A stretch of 64,000 nucleotides of DNA, from the NCBI GenBank assembly GCA_015178975.1, contig WHVD01000006.1, positions 1,426,001 to 1,490,000 on the forward strand, in the 5' to 3' direction. This document shows positions 43,739-54,735 of the stretch, piece after piece. Within the stretch, counting starts at the first letter, position 1; every line of letters starts with the position of its first letter. Position numbers and translations under genes: made by a program. A model generated the notes under the pieces. That model saw only the letters and a program-made list of their open reading frames with translations. It was not told the origin of the DNA and made no database searches. The stretch comes from Hysterangium stoloniferum (Eukaryota; Basidiomycota; Agaricomycetes; Hysterangiales; Hysterangiaceae).

Positions 43739-44457
43739 GCAAGCAGCAATTGCTGCTGGAAAGGGAAGGGTTTTGCATGCTCACTCTATGAATGGGTGTG
43801 GAATTATTTTGAAGATAGGGGGGACTTCCCCATCAGTTTGTATGGTCAACATCAACACTTCCAAATACACAACGAGGATCTTGCCAATGAGCTGCAGTTG
43901 TACCTGCAGTCATTGGGGACAAAATACCTGCAGGCAATGGACATTGTCCAATACCTGGATCAACCAGACATTCTGGCTCACTGGAAGCTGAAAAAACCCC
44001 AGTGTGTGGACAGCCCAACAATGGATGCTTGTGATGAATTACCAGTGTGGAAAGGAAAAAATGGCATGTATGTGGATGGTCATGAATGTGATGATGTTGT
44101 CAAGTATCAACAAGATGTCTTCCTCCCCTTGTGGAAAACAATCAAGTTAATCCTCAGGGAGTACATGCATTCTCCCAACAGAAATGTGTGGTACTGGTAA
44201 CACATGATGAGTCCACCTTCTATGCCAATGATTGTTGTAAAACCCACTGGATCCATACAAGTGAGAAGCTGGAGCTTGTGTGTAAAGGTGAAGGGAATTC
44301 TCTGATGGTCTCAGATTTCTGTTTGCCAGATTTAGGATGATTGAAATCAAAAGATGGTGTACACTAGAACTGTACAGACATGGACACTGAGACATTCACC
44401 GGAGTTAACTATGGACACATACATAAGCTGTAACTAATGTGATGAGTCGATATCTCG

Positions 44458-46965
44458 TCGAGCATTCTCGTCCTCTATTGAACCGGTAATCGTACTATAA
44501 TGACCTCACCTGTCTTGGGGAAATGCGCTTGCAGTCTATAAATTAATTTCTTCAACGTTCATATAAGAGGAATTTGGATCGCCAGCCGTTCGAAATAGTG
44601 GAGCAGGGTATATAATACAAAGAAATATCACCAATTTATCTCATAATCAATCAACTGGATGGTATATCTGAACACACCCGACATCCATTCCCTGGAGAGT
44701 GTTAGTCAAAGTATGATCCGCCGTTAACGTTAATTGATTGTCCTGGATAGTTTCTTAGCATCCAGTGTGCCATAGATAATGCTGGATTACCGGTTACGAA
44801 TTTCGCTTCAGGTCTCACAAGGTACGAGACAACGCCTGATATGTCCTCGGGCTCTAGAACGGGTGCCAAGTTACCTGAAAACACCAATGGTGACAACTTG
44901 GACAACCCTGAAGATAGACGAGTCAGAAAGGACTTTTTTACGCGAGTAATATTAAAATTGAACCTACCGTGGCCTTCTCGAGCCGCGTCCACAACATTCC
45001 CTAAACATCGTTAGCTTCGCAATAATTCCATCTCTTCAAACAAAAGATGCCTCACATAGGTCGGTCCGGACAACCCCTGGGGCATATGTATTTACAGTGA
45101 TCCCATATTGCGCCAGTTCGGAAGCTGAAGAAATAAGAGTTCAGACTTGGATGCATTATTATTCGGAAAAATGGGAATATACCCGCGGATTGTGTGAGAC
45201 CTCTTACTGCAAACTTACTAGCGCAGTATGGCGCCCATTGAGCAACTCCTAATGATACCGGTGTGATGAGCACGCACAGCACCAGACGTACAAGTGTCTT
45301 ATCGAACCTTTCTTTCCAGCTACAGAAGATGCGCCTACGAGCAGGATTTAAACAAAAACATACTCAGCCAGAATTGAATATCATTAGATAGATGTAGCAA
45401 ACCAATGATGCGTCCCCCCCGACCTTGCTTGATCATCTGAATTGCTGCTTCCTTGTAGCACAAGAAAACGCCTCGGGCATTGATATTATGAATCCGGTCC
45501 CATTCTTCGACGGTGGCTTCAGAGTAGATGCGCATTAGGCATTATATCAGCAACAATACACTTACTGGTAACTAACGGCGAGCTATGGCCAATCCCAGCA
45601 TTCGCTACCATCTAATGTTTAGTCAAGGATGGAGCGATAGTTCAGAAGAGCACCATTAAATCAGCTAGCGATGGGCATACCACATCAAGTCCTCCAAGTT
45701 TCTCAACAGCAACTTTGACGAGATTCTGCACGTCAGCTTCCTTTGACATATCGCCTAGAACGGTTACCGCCCGGCGATTCTTGGCTTTGATTTCCTCTGC
45801 CAATGCATCAAGAGTTGTAGCTTTTGAAGGTATATCATTTATACAGATATCTAGACCGTCCTCTGCGAGACGAAGTGCAATTGCCCGCCCAATGCCTTGT
45901 GCTGCACCTGTAATAATGGCAACTTGAGCGATACTGTCAGTGTTCGATTCTGTCATAGTAGCGAGAGTATTGAAAGTGTTGATAAAGAGTACAGCAGATT
46001 ATTTGTTTAAGTTATTTTAAGGCATATGATGATTTCCATTCGGCTATCGGCATGAGAGTGATTTGAAGTAGACCATCATCATGGGACTTACTTATTCCAA
46101 GTCAGTCCCGGTGAAGGCCCGAGGATCTGTGATTGCTTCAGCCATAGCTCGAGGCAATAATATTAGAATGGCAGAGTTGCAGAAAATTTAAGTATGCAGA
46201 CATCCCATATGGGTTGTATATGTTGAACTAGGTCATGGCCTTGTCTCACCGACCATCACCCTTTCAGTAACCGGATGATCCCCAGGTCTCTACATGGATC
46301 CTAACATTCTAAGTTACCATCCGATCTCACTGAGCTGCAACCGAAATACTTCAACAAAATATATTGTAACAAATACGCTTAGACGACGAATAAGTGGTTC
46401 GACTGAGGTATGGGGCTGCTAGTATCGAAGATAAAAGGCAATGAGGGTGAGACGCGGTATATGCGGGTAAGGTACGATGCGGCTTAATGTAGCTATTTAG
46501 GCTTGGCAGGTGTTGTAGGTGAGATACAGTATGGGTGTTAGGGTCTAATTCAACATGTATCCTACAAACCGTTAGCATCGCTTTCTACCCCGTTATGTCA
46601 GGATTTCGTTCGCTTTGGAGGTGAAGGGAGTTCTCGATGCTGCGGTCACGGTGACCTTGCTAATCCCCCTAAGCATCAACTATGAATCCTGCAGTGGTCA
46701 TGCTGTCGATTTATCCAAGGTTCAATGAATTTAATTGGGGGATTTCCTTGATATGCTGGCATGAAGATTAATTAAGTGATTGTCTCCCTCTATCACACGG
46801 AAACGGAATGACACTAAAATCCGCAAGCTACTTCACTGTAGACCCCAAAATAAAAACTGAAAATAAGCTTGTCTCCCATCTAGCCAGGGCGCCACAAACG
46901 AAAGTTCATGGTCTATACTACTCGCCACCCGTCACTCGCCAAACGCATTCGTTCCAACAAACCAA
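44458..46965. repeat. Duplicated unit B (SDR3 gene plus BPL1-proximal DNA)
   Basis: Counterpart of unit A. It begins at CGAGCATTCTCGTCC, contains SDR3, then TTCAGCCATAGCTCGAGGCA, and later AACCGTTAGCATCGCTTTCT up to the BPL1 3' end. It retains more CpG than unit A in the right half, in line with being the source copy. Confidence 0.85.
44706..45956 (-). CDS. Short-chain dehydrogenase/reductase SDR3, twin of SDR2
   Basis: Same exon structure and motifs as SDR2: ITGAAQGIGRAIALRLAEDG, CINDI, ANAGIGHS, GRIIGASSVAGKKG, GVAQWAPYCASKFAVRG for the catalytic Tyr/Lys, and FVTGQSINVNGGSYFD at the end. Differences from SDR2 are scattered substitutions (GVAQW versus GIPEW) and small indels confined to introns. 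Both copies look able to encode a full enzyme. Upstream it lacks the G-run tract of SDR2. Confidence 0.85.
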
Positions 46966-46969
46966 GTAT

Positions 46970-49159
46970 TCATGTTTTACTCGCGATAAGCCCAGCCATC
47001 ATATTAAAACTATTCCCGTCTGGCTGCAGATCTATGAACCCCCCCTGCCCATTCTCAGGCATCGTCCGTAACAAGCCATAATCCGGCGTGATGCCGATGA
47101 TTCGCACGGCGACTGGCGGGGATACGGTAGTCACCGTGACGAGTTGATCGCTACAAGACCAAATTTTCAGTTAAAATTGTGTAATAGTTAGAGCCTTGAA
47201 GGGGGAGCTGAAAATGAAAAAAAGGGTGACATACGAATGCAGCCAACGCTCCAGATAGAGATCCATGAATGATTCAAACGATCCTCGGCTCGAGACGAAT
47301 CTCTCCCACATACCCTCAAACACGACCATAATTGTCGCAATCGTTTTTTCCATCAAGAGCTCTGTAGGATCGAGCTGTGATAAAGACGTCGTAGGAAGCG
47401 GGTTTAATACATTCAAACCGCAGCCTGAAAAACAAACACAAAAAAAAAAATGAATATGATTCTAACCCCATGCCGATGAGAAGAACGGTTTTCACCGATG
47501 ACAACATCCACCTCACCCCCGCTAAAATTAGTACTAACAAGTATACCCCCTATTTTCTTCTTCTCCGCCTTCATTCTTCCGTCCTCTCCAGCAACGTCAA
47601 CAACAGCATAGATATCATTCGGCCATTTTAACCTGACGCGATCACCAGCCTGGCCCAAGAGTTCCCTGCACGCTTCAACGACAGCAAGCGCGAAGACGTA
47701 CTGAATGAAGACCAAACGGGACGCAGGGAACTCAGAAAGTTTACACCGCAAAAGAAGCGAAAACTGGAGACATCCTTCAGGGGAGACCCAGGCGTTGGAC
47801 CCGCGGCCGCGGCCTGATAATTGGTGGCTTGCGAGAGAGAGCAGAGGAGCCGGAAGCGCGCGCATGAATGAGGGATTTCTAAATAATTTTTTATGTCATA
47901 AGTATAACGGAGTTCAATGAGAAAATGCCACCGCACCGGTCAAAAAGGGTCTGTGTCGAAGTCACAGCTTCGCCGTACAGGAAAAGATCGCCTATTCCCC
48001 ACGACGATCCGTCTTGTTCCCTGGTCTTGTGGGATACACGCGCATCGGATAGAAATTTATAATATCGAGAGACAGAAAACTTGGGGGTGAGCTCATCGGG
48101 GGGCAGCTCTCCATTTCTGAAAAACACAATATCTTTTGGCAACTGCAAGTTCTCCGGGTCCTCAGGTCGGTTTCTTGCCTCAGATAGCAACAAACTAGCC
48201 GAAATAGACGAGGGGTGTAGCCTGAACACATCATTGGCTTCCTGTCGAACTCTCGGCTCAGCGGTCGACGTCGAGGTGGCTTGCCCAACTGTAGTTAGAA
48301 GATCGTAAACGCGGGTAGGGAGCGCCGGGAAGAGCGAAGTGAGAAACTGCGGCAGCGGCGACGTAATGGACTTGTTCGAATCCTCCTTTTCACCCGGTAC
48401 TTTCAGCCCCAAGAGTGTAAGGGTCCGACGCAGCGTTTTCCATCGGCATGCCTCACTATCCCGAATCTCGTCTTCAGTCAACGGATCCGTGCGTTTCTTT
48501 AGGGCGGAAAGTAGTGGCTCTGCCGTAAGCGCATACTCAGGATGTGCTCCCCACAGCACCGCGACACCTTTACCAACACGGCAATGCACAGCCGCAACCT
48601 TCCCCTCCCCCTCGCCTTCCATATACTTGGCCAGCGCCGTCACAGTCGCAGTAGCCCCCGCCCCCACGCCGACGAACTCCCCCCCGCCATTATGATACAT
48701 GCCCCGCACAACCTCGCCCGACGCCAGATCCTCCACCGCGACCGCGCGCGCGCCGCTCTCCGACTCGTACGCAAAGTTGGGATACACCGACCCCCGGCAC
48801 ACGCCGTCGAAGAACGCCAGCGGGCGCTCGCCCGCGACCTCGACTGCGGAGCCTGTTTCCCACTCGACACGCCGCGAGGCGTAGTACGCGCCGGCGCAGA
48901 TGCCGAGGAACGCGCCGCCCCTTTCGACGTACGCGCGTATTTGCGGGGTAGCAGGTGCGAGGGAGGAGACGTACGGGAGGTCGCGGCCGCCTGGGATGAC
49001 GAGGAGCGCGCAGGTGTCGGGCCACGGCTGTGAGGAAAGCACTGCGGAGGTGACGGTTTGGACGGCGAAGTGGGGGAGGAGAAGGGCCTTGAGTGCAGAG
49101 AGGGTGTAGGCGAGGGATGTCTGTGATACGCCTGGTCCATTGTAGACGAGGACGTTCAT
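46970..49159 (-). CDS. BPL1: Biotin-protein ligase (holocarboxylase synthetase), Bpl1
   Basis: Attaches biotin to carboxylases such as acetyl-CoA and pyruvate carboxylase. The first exon (49159 to ~47930) encodes the fungal N-terminal glutamine-amidotransferase-like domain: MNVLVYNGPGVSQTSL, LLVIPGGRDLPYV, GGAFLGICAGAYYAS, ending in the catalytic domain start GEAVTSTQTLFDR. Later exons give HQLSGRGRGSNAWVSPEGCL (the GRGR biotinyl-AMP loop), RLKWPNDIYA (the KWPND motif), KIGGILVSTNF, the GLNV motif, and FIDLQPDGNSF in the C-terminal domain. The stop at 46970 lies beside duplicated unit B. Exon 1 is GC- and CpG-rich compared with its surroundings. Confidence 0.95.
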
Positions 49160-49799
49160 GGTCTCGTTGGGAGGTCCTTGTTAGTAAATGTTGGAGATCC
49201 GAGAACGATGTCGGTAAGGTTGGAATGAGATGTTATATACTTTTCGTGATATAGCTTTTCATATATAGAGTATTTATGAAACAAGCAAGGGGGATCGGGA
49301 GCAGCAGCAGGGCAAGAGTAACTTGTAAGCATATGATGAGATAATTTGATAAGATAAGATACCTTGTAATGCAAGATCTAATAAGTATTGTCTAAAGACG
49401 GCCGTGCTCGTTGGGATCGACACGTTCAGTTGGATTGACGCGCGACGCCACCGTATAAAGTTATGATCCCTCAGTTCCGAGTCGCTTACGTCATATGCAG
49501 CCATCATAATCGAAATCAGTGAATAATCATCGTCAAATCATCGTCAACTGGAACCCAAGGTCTAAAATATAACAAGTATATGCTAGAAATACAAAGTATT
49601 GTATGTATATGATAAAGTCCGAATCACAGTAACAATCAAACATTGAGGACGCTAAAGAACGATGTAGGATGAGCACCGTGCACGGTCAACAAAAGAGCAA
49701 AAAACCCACCAAATGGACACTACTTCTGACAAGAAAAACAACCCCCCGAACAAGAAGCCACCACAAAAACAACCCCCAGCAGTAAACACCAACACATTT
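49160..49799. other. intergenic region between BPL1 and the transporter
   Basis: BPL1 promoter side on the left and the transporter 3' side on the right. A minus-strand frame at 49274-49507 (77 codons) has no known motif. No repeat seen. Confidence 0.4.
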
Positions 49800-51794
49800 T
49801 CACAGCTCGATGAGCAACAATCCGATCAATACAGACACGATCGTAGACACCGGTGTCACAACACAGTACGCCCAGAATATCGTCCGTGAAATGAGGCGCT
49901 GAAGAGAGCAGAACGCGTACTTGTGCTAAAGTCAACGCCGGGGGGGAAGTGATTAGGAGTACATTCGCCAAGACAAAGACAGGGCTACATGAAGGGAAAA
50001 AAAATTTGTTAGCCTTCTGTGAAGTGGAAAAGAAGCAAGCAAGTACGCACTCATCAAACACGTTTACAACTTTTGTGGCCATCATAACCATCAACAGCGG
50101 CAGAAGAATCATCGGCGTTAATATCATCCTCGACATCACAGCAACCACGACCGTCTTCGTCTCTCCCGGCCGTGCCTCCTGATGACATTCATCACCCCCA
50201 CCTTCGTTCACAAAGACCTTCCTAACACCCCTCACAAGCGAAGTATGACTAATGCGAGTCTTGAACATGCGTCCCTTCTGCGCCCGCTCTCGCTCCTCCT
50301 CCGTCTTGGGGACAAAGAAATACGCGCCAAGCACCACAAGCGTCAGCGGAATGGAGCAATTCCCCGCAGAGTTCAGCGCTGACTTGATGGGCTGGACGTG
50401 TTCCGTCATGGTGTGCTGCAGGGACGGAATGCACGCGACGAGCAGCGACAGGAGCGCGGCCCATATGGGCGCTGTCATGAAGCTGTTAACCTGGTGGCAG
50501 AAGCGAAGACAACAGCACCATATACGGCGCGCAAGTGATGGTGGCGGGGGTGCATGTGTAGTACTGGGGAGCAACTAGTTTTCTCTGTCATCCGAGCCCA
50601 GAGAATCGTAGTCAGAACCAGAAGTCTTCGAGCGTGGGGAGATGGGGGAAATGGGGAACGACGAGAAATACTTGGGCTTGATACGTTCGGCATGACCTAC
50701 TGGCAGCTGGCACAGACCAAGAGTCTGAACCAGGGGTGTGGACGCTGCTCTTATCGCTATGCAAGATCTGTGGGGGGACGTGACACCCGACGATGAACGC
50801 GACGAGTTGCCATCAGGGGTCAAAATCAAGTCCGGGACGCTATGCGAATGAGTGGACAGGTAACCCGGTCCGCGAACCGTAGCCTGGAGAAGTGCCGTGG
50901 ATTCGTCCGGTTCCTGGAGCAAAACCGGTTTAGGCTGGGGAGCGACCTCCTCGTCGGCCTGTGAGAGAAGGTGAACGCCATAACTCCATCGAAGCTGGTG
51001 CAGAATGCGTTTAGAGCTATAATTAGAGTTATAACTATTGTGACGCACGACCATGGCAAAAGTCAAATATAAGAGAAGATAAGTAAGCGCACGAGCAAGC
51101 ACGGCGTCTTTCGTGTCATCATCCCCCCAGCGTAACATATTTACTGAATACACCATACTTTGCATCAATGCTACTGGGAGAGCGTTAGTGTTCATAAACA
51201 TGGACGCAGCCATTGCGAAACTTCTATTTTTGGAAAAGATGAATTGGTCAGTGAGTAAGCTAGGATGGAGAAAGAGCTTGCTGTTGAGATCTTTTGAGAC
51301 GCAGCACTGACCCAAATACGTAGGCCACTAACATGGAACATATGGTAGTGACCACAAAGACAATAGGTATTATCCATAGTTCTCGAAGCATCTCTGTGAT
51401 AATAATGATACCGCCGTTAACAGAGACACGTGGAGTGTTTCAGAGTTACGATGGGCATACCAGGGGTTAAAGAAAAGGCCACTTTGGAGAAAAGAAGGGA
51501 AGGGGTGAAGAGTGATACATTCATGCGATTAACATACTGCAAAAGGGAACGATGAACGCGCACACAAGTGACTGTGGAAAGAGCGGTGTACTTTCTGAGT
51601 TTTTTTATCCAAAATGCCTTGTCTGGCAAGCAAATAGCCAGGAAAACATAGCAAAGCAACCTCGAAGATGGACTGGGGAGGTATGGTGAGTGAATGAAGT
51701 GGTAAAAAGTGGTAATAAGCCATGAAGCTACCTTGAGTACGGTGCGTAAGAGGCTCAAGACAGGCCAATCACGACCAGTGTTGCCAAAGGACAT
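49800..51794 (-). CDS. Auxin efflux carrier (AEC) family transporter, Ecm3-like; possible frameshift
   Basis: A membrane transporter of the AEC/PIN-like family found in the ER of fungi. The start at 51794 gives MSFGNTGRDWPVLSLLRTVLK, and the next exons give a hydrophobic FEVALLCFPGYLLARQGIL and SLFTPSLLFSKVAFSLTP. Further on come FMNTNALPVALMQSMVYSV, DDTKDAVLARALTYLLLYL, WSYGVHLLS, a long Ser-rich cytosolic loop, then NSFMTAPIWAALLSLLVACIP, GNCSIPLTLVVLGAYF, SRMILTPMILLPLLM and VFVLANVLLITSPPALTLAQ. The expected RLISRTIFWAYCVVTP follows only after skipping 22 nt (49899-49920). This is a frameshift or a micro-intron. The frame then runs to the stop at 49800. Confidence 0.85.
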
Positions 51795-52563
51795 GAATGA
51801 GGAGGAGAAAGCATGGATGAGCCGCTCATTTGGGCAACTATATAAAGAGTGGTGAGGGCAATAGAGAAGAGACGCGGAGAAGATATCGCTTCGATTACTT
51901 TTTTGTATTAACCATTAGCGCGCTTGCTTTGCCAAGGCGGTATGGTATCCTTGTTGGAATATGAGGTATCATCTATTAGTATGACCTCATACCTTGTATT
52001 GTGACTGCTTAGGTTATCACCGGTTCATGGACTTCAGTGATAGTATTATTAGTTTAGTGACGGAGTTCCGAGTTCCTTGTGAGCACAGACCCATGCATTA
52101 ACCATGTAATATAGTATATAGTTAGCCCCAGTTGAGGAGTAGAAACCTCAACTGGAAGCCTAGTTATAGCATCGGTTTATTTCTACACCGCTCTATCTAA
52201 GTCGCATTCTCTGCCCTACATAGAGAGTCATTCAACTTGCTCCCCAGGCTTGCAGTTTACTCTAATAATCCTTGCCCTCCTTGCCTTGCCCAAGAGTTCA
52301 AGCCCTTGTAGTTCTTTATAAACTCCCAGGAGAGGAGAGCTGGCAGGAATTTCTTCAGAGATTCAGTCCCTTGGTGTCAGCCATAGCTAATGGCAATAAT
52401 GTTAGAGTGGCAGAGTTGCAGAAAAGCTAAATACACTAGAGGCACCCCAAGATTTTTGAAGTTGTAAAACTGTCATAAAATCTGGCCATTTGGCTAAATT
52501 TTCTAAGCATTTTTTGAACTGAAAAAATATTTGAAAACAAGGGTGTGATGTGGGGGGATAAGC
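51795..52563. other. intergenic stretch; contains a third relic of the unit A/B block
   Basis: CAGCCATAGC...GGCAATAATGTTAGAGTGGC at 52380-52432 matches the block at 38440 (unit A) and 46140 (unit B). Nearby, CCAGTTGAGG...CCTCAACTGG (52127-52155) forms a 10-bp hairpin. No gene seen. Confidence 0.4.
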
Positions 52564-53043
52564 TGTCACGAATGTACAAGCTCAAATTTTGATAATATTC
52601 AATTTAATATTTCTTCGACATTCCTTCGACATTCTGACTCTACTTCCAACTCAATTTCCGACTCGACTATTCTTCGACAATATCTTCGACAATATTGAAT
52701 ATCTTCGACTTGTCTCAGTTTGACATCATTGATGATTTCACTTTGATATCATATTATCATCATAGGTAAATGATATATAGTATATAAGGGCAATGATAGG
52801 AACGAAGGAAGTCAGTCAGAAAACCTGTATCATAATTATATTATTACTGTATTATATAATCGTCAAATTTTTCCGAGCCTTTCTTCAACTTAATTATTCA
52901 TGAGCCTCTGTGTCCTATCTTTGCCTCACGCTGTATCAACAGGACAAATTAATACTTCGTCAAATGAGGCATCTTTATTCGATATTGTTGAATATTCTTC
53001 GATTGTTTATTTGACTTTATTGAGTAAAATTCAATTTGTGACA
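52564..53043 (+). repeat. Solo LTR-E with TAAGC duplication
   Basis: 480 bp, TGTCACGAATGTACAAG to TTCAATTTGTGACA, flanked by TAAGC (52559-52563, 53044-53048). AT-rich with repeated TTCTTCGACAATAT-like words. TATATAAGGGCA near 52778 is a likely TATA box, which gives the plus orientation. Family (copia or gypsy) is not decidable from the LTR alone. Confidence 0.88.
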
Positions 53044-53067
53044 TAAGCCCCCCACCAGCCCACCATC

Positions 53068-53496
53068 TGTTAAGGTGCATGCAGGGCTTAGCGGAGGGTT
53101 TCTGGAGAAACCAGTGGGTATTCCAGTAGGACTTGGCTTCAGCTTATAGGCTGCACCCTTGCAAGATCGTAGTGTCCAATTTCAAACAGGTGGACAGGAA
53201 ACCTGGGGAGTCCAGGTGTAGTCAATAGGTCAGGGGTTGATAGGTCGAAAGACCAGTTGGGAAGCCCACAGGCTCTGATGAGGTTGAGGGGTGGGGTAAT
53301 GATGGGTCAGAGGTCAAGTGATAGATAGGTTGGAGCCTGTGGGCTCCAATGAGGTAAATAGTGGTGTGTTTCAAAGAGAGGAATGGAGTGGAAAATATAC
53401 TAAGATTACTGGGGAGATCTAAGCTGTAACTTGATATAGTGAGTTGGGTGCAGGTAGGATGGGGTCTGGAGCCTGGTGGGTTTTCCAGTCCTAACA
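53068..53496 (-). repeat. LTR-A, internally deleted 3' LTR of a minus-strand chromovirus
   Basis: 429 bp, TGTTAAGGTGCATGCAGG to TTTTCCAGTCCTAACA. Both ends and the shared motif match LTR-A, but about 380 bp of the middle are missing compared with full copies. The polypurine tract complement (GTACCCTCCCTTTATGC) follows directly at 53497, identifying it as the 3' LTR of the element extending to the right. Confidence 0.88.
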
Positions 53497-53510
53497 GTAC
53501 CCTCCCTTTA
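53497..53510 (-). other. Polypurine tract of the minus-strand family-A element
   Basis: GTACCCTCCCTTTA is the complement of TAAAGGGAGGGTAC, the same tract as at 9897-9910, directly inside the 3' LTR. Confidence 0.75.
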
Positions 53511-53642
53511 TGCTGAAGTCCCAAAGAGGCTCTAGAACATGATAAAGTTTGTCAGCTATGCATGTGTCAAAGAATCATGTCAGTTACATGTATGTGTCAA
53601 CTGGTCATGTGATCTGGAAGGTAAGGTTCAAATGCGATGAGC

Positions 53643-53656
53643 CTATATAAAAATTC
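53643..53656 (+). promoter_or_regulatory. TATA box of antisense gene copy 2
   Basis: CCTATATAAAAATT, about 53 bp before ATG 53703, same sequence and distance as in copy 1. Upstream (53555-53620) two tandem units with ATGTGTCAA and TCATGT are also present. Confidence 0.6.
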
Positions 53657-53702
53657 GAAATAATAAAATTTCTTCTTTTTATACCCCCATCATCTACTCA
53701 TT

Positions 53703-54646
53703 ATGGGTCCAAACCAATGCCTCACAGACCAGTCCCCAGTGCTGGGCCCTCCACCGGCCCCCTATATTGGGCTCCACTCACTGCTGCCCAAATCTTGGTG
53801 CAGTGGGAGGAGCAGCATTGATAAAGGGAGGAAGTGGAGAAGAAGGCCAAAGAGGCTGAGGAGGACTTGGAGAGGGAGTACCAGGCGGTGCTGACCATGG
53901 AGAAAGAGGCTGAGGAGCAGAGAAAGAGAGATGAGGAGGGGGTGGTGTGAGTTGCCACAGAACATGCCAAGGCAGCTGCAGAGAGGTCCACAGTTGCCAT
54001 GGGAAAGGTAAGTCCAGCAATTTGCCTAATCAAACCTTACTGACTTCTGGTTTCTAGCACAAAGTGGTAGAGGTTGAGTCGGAGTCTGAGGGAGAGCCTG
54101 AGAGCCCTCAAAAGGTAAGTCTCAGGTCTGTAAGTTTCCGGGTACTGACCACACTAACAGAAAACAAGGCAAACGGCTCCAGTCTTCCTGGAGGCAAAGA
54201 ATGACCCACAGTGTTCCAGCTGTAACAACTGGAACACAGAATGTTACTGAAAGTCCAGACAGGGACTGGGCTGTTGGCCATGTACACACCTCAAAGTGAG
54301 GTGCTCACTGGTTCACAAGCCCACAAGGTCTGTGGCATGGGAAGCAGGTTGCTCAAAAAAGCCAGGGGGCCTAGAGGTCATTTTAGGGTGGATAGCTGCA
54401 GGCATAGAGGCCTAGAACCAATTGCTTGAAGAGAGCAACTGGATGCAGGAGACTGTAATGGAGATGCTCCAGGGACTCTGCAGGGAGTTCTGGGCATTCT
54501 TGGTGGAGTATGGTGGGTATGTGTATTCAAAGCCCCAGGTTGGGAGTTCCAGGGAGGATGAGGATGGAGTCCCCAGGGAGCTGGTAGAACTCCAACAGGA
54601 GTTAACTGAAGTTGGGCAAAAGAATAGTCCTATAAATGTAGATTGA
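53703..54646 (+). pseudogene. Antisense gene inside the chromovirus 3' region (copy 2)
   Basis: The counterpart of 8387-9702 in the minus-strand element, again opposite to pol. Parallel blocks: AAQILVQWEEQ, EEVEKKAKEAEEDLEREYQ (coiled-coil-like), HKVVEVESESEGEPESPQK, the six cysteines CSSC-x6-C-x9-CWPC-x6-C, FWAFLVEYGGYVY, and the end GQKNSPINVD-stop at 54646. Both introns (about 54008-54057 and 54115-54159) start GTAAGT and end AG at the same places as in copy 1, though their interiors differ. A frameshift in the first exon and TGA/TAA codons (including the Trp inside the cysteine cluster) make it non-functional. A TTTAATAA-type A/T-rich 3' flank follows the stop. Confidence 0.75.
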
Positions 54647-54735
54647 AAGAACAAATAATAAAGTTTAATAATAATTTTTTAATTCTTAAAAATGAAGATG
54701 TGAAAAATGTAAAAAGTCTGTGGAAGGGTCCACTA

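Larger units (their letters stand above)
41900..44340 (+). pseudogene. Tc1/mariner-like DDE transposase, N-terminal part, broken by two solo LTRs
   Basis: With the LTRs at 42201-42961 and 43131-43738 removed, together with one copy of each duplication, the plus strand reads HELALKLKEKTCNVTFQDHL, IYVANGNVLWWHG, then GFACSLYEWVWNYFEDRGDF, LANELQLYLQSLGTKYLQAM, IVQYLDQPDI, MYVDGHECDDVVKYQQDVFL and, shifted by one frame, VTHDESTFYAND and GEGNSLMVSDFCL. The series of blocks YVDGHExxDVV, HDESTFYAND and SLMVSDF is typical of a large transposase group abundant in mushroom genomes; the HDESTFY Asp is probably catalytic. The C-terminal half is missing. CpG is nearly absent and stops are frequent. Confidence 0.75.

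Noticed and set aside
48366..48380. TCGTTCGAATCC-like tRNA T-loop word
   Set aside because: Lies inside the BPL1 exon with no acceptor stem or anticodon arm around it.
48542..49140. Several long frames on both strands over the BPL1 5' exon
   Set aside because: High GC content creates overlapping open frames. Only the minus frame 49159-47891 carries the amidotransferase-like and ligase motifs.
53222..54033. Minus-strand frames over LTR-A and the antisense gene
   Set aside because: Shadows of the coiled-coil coding strand. Intron positions and conserved residues fit only the plus strand here.
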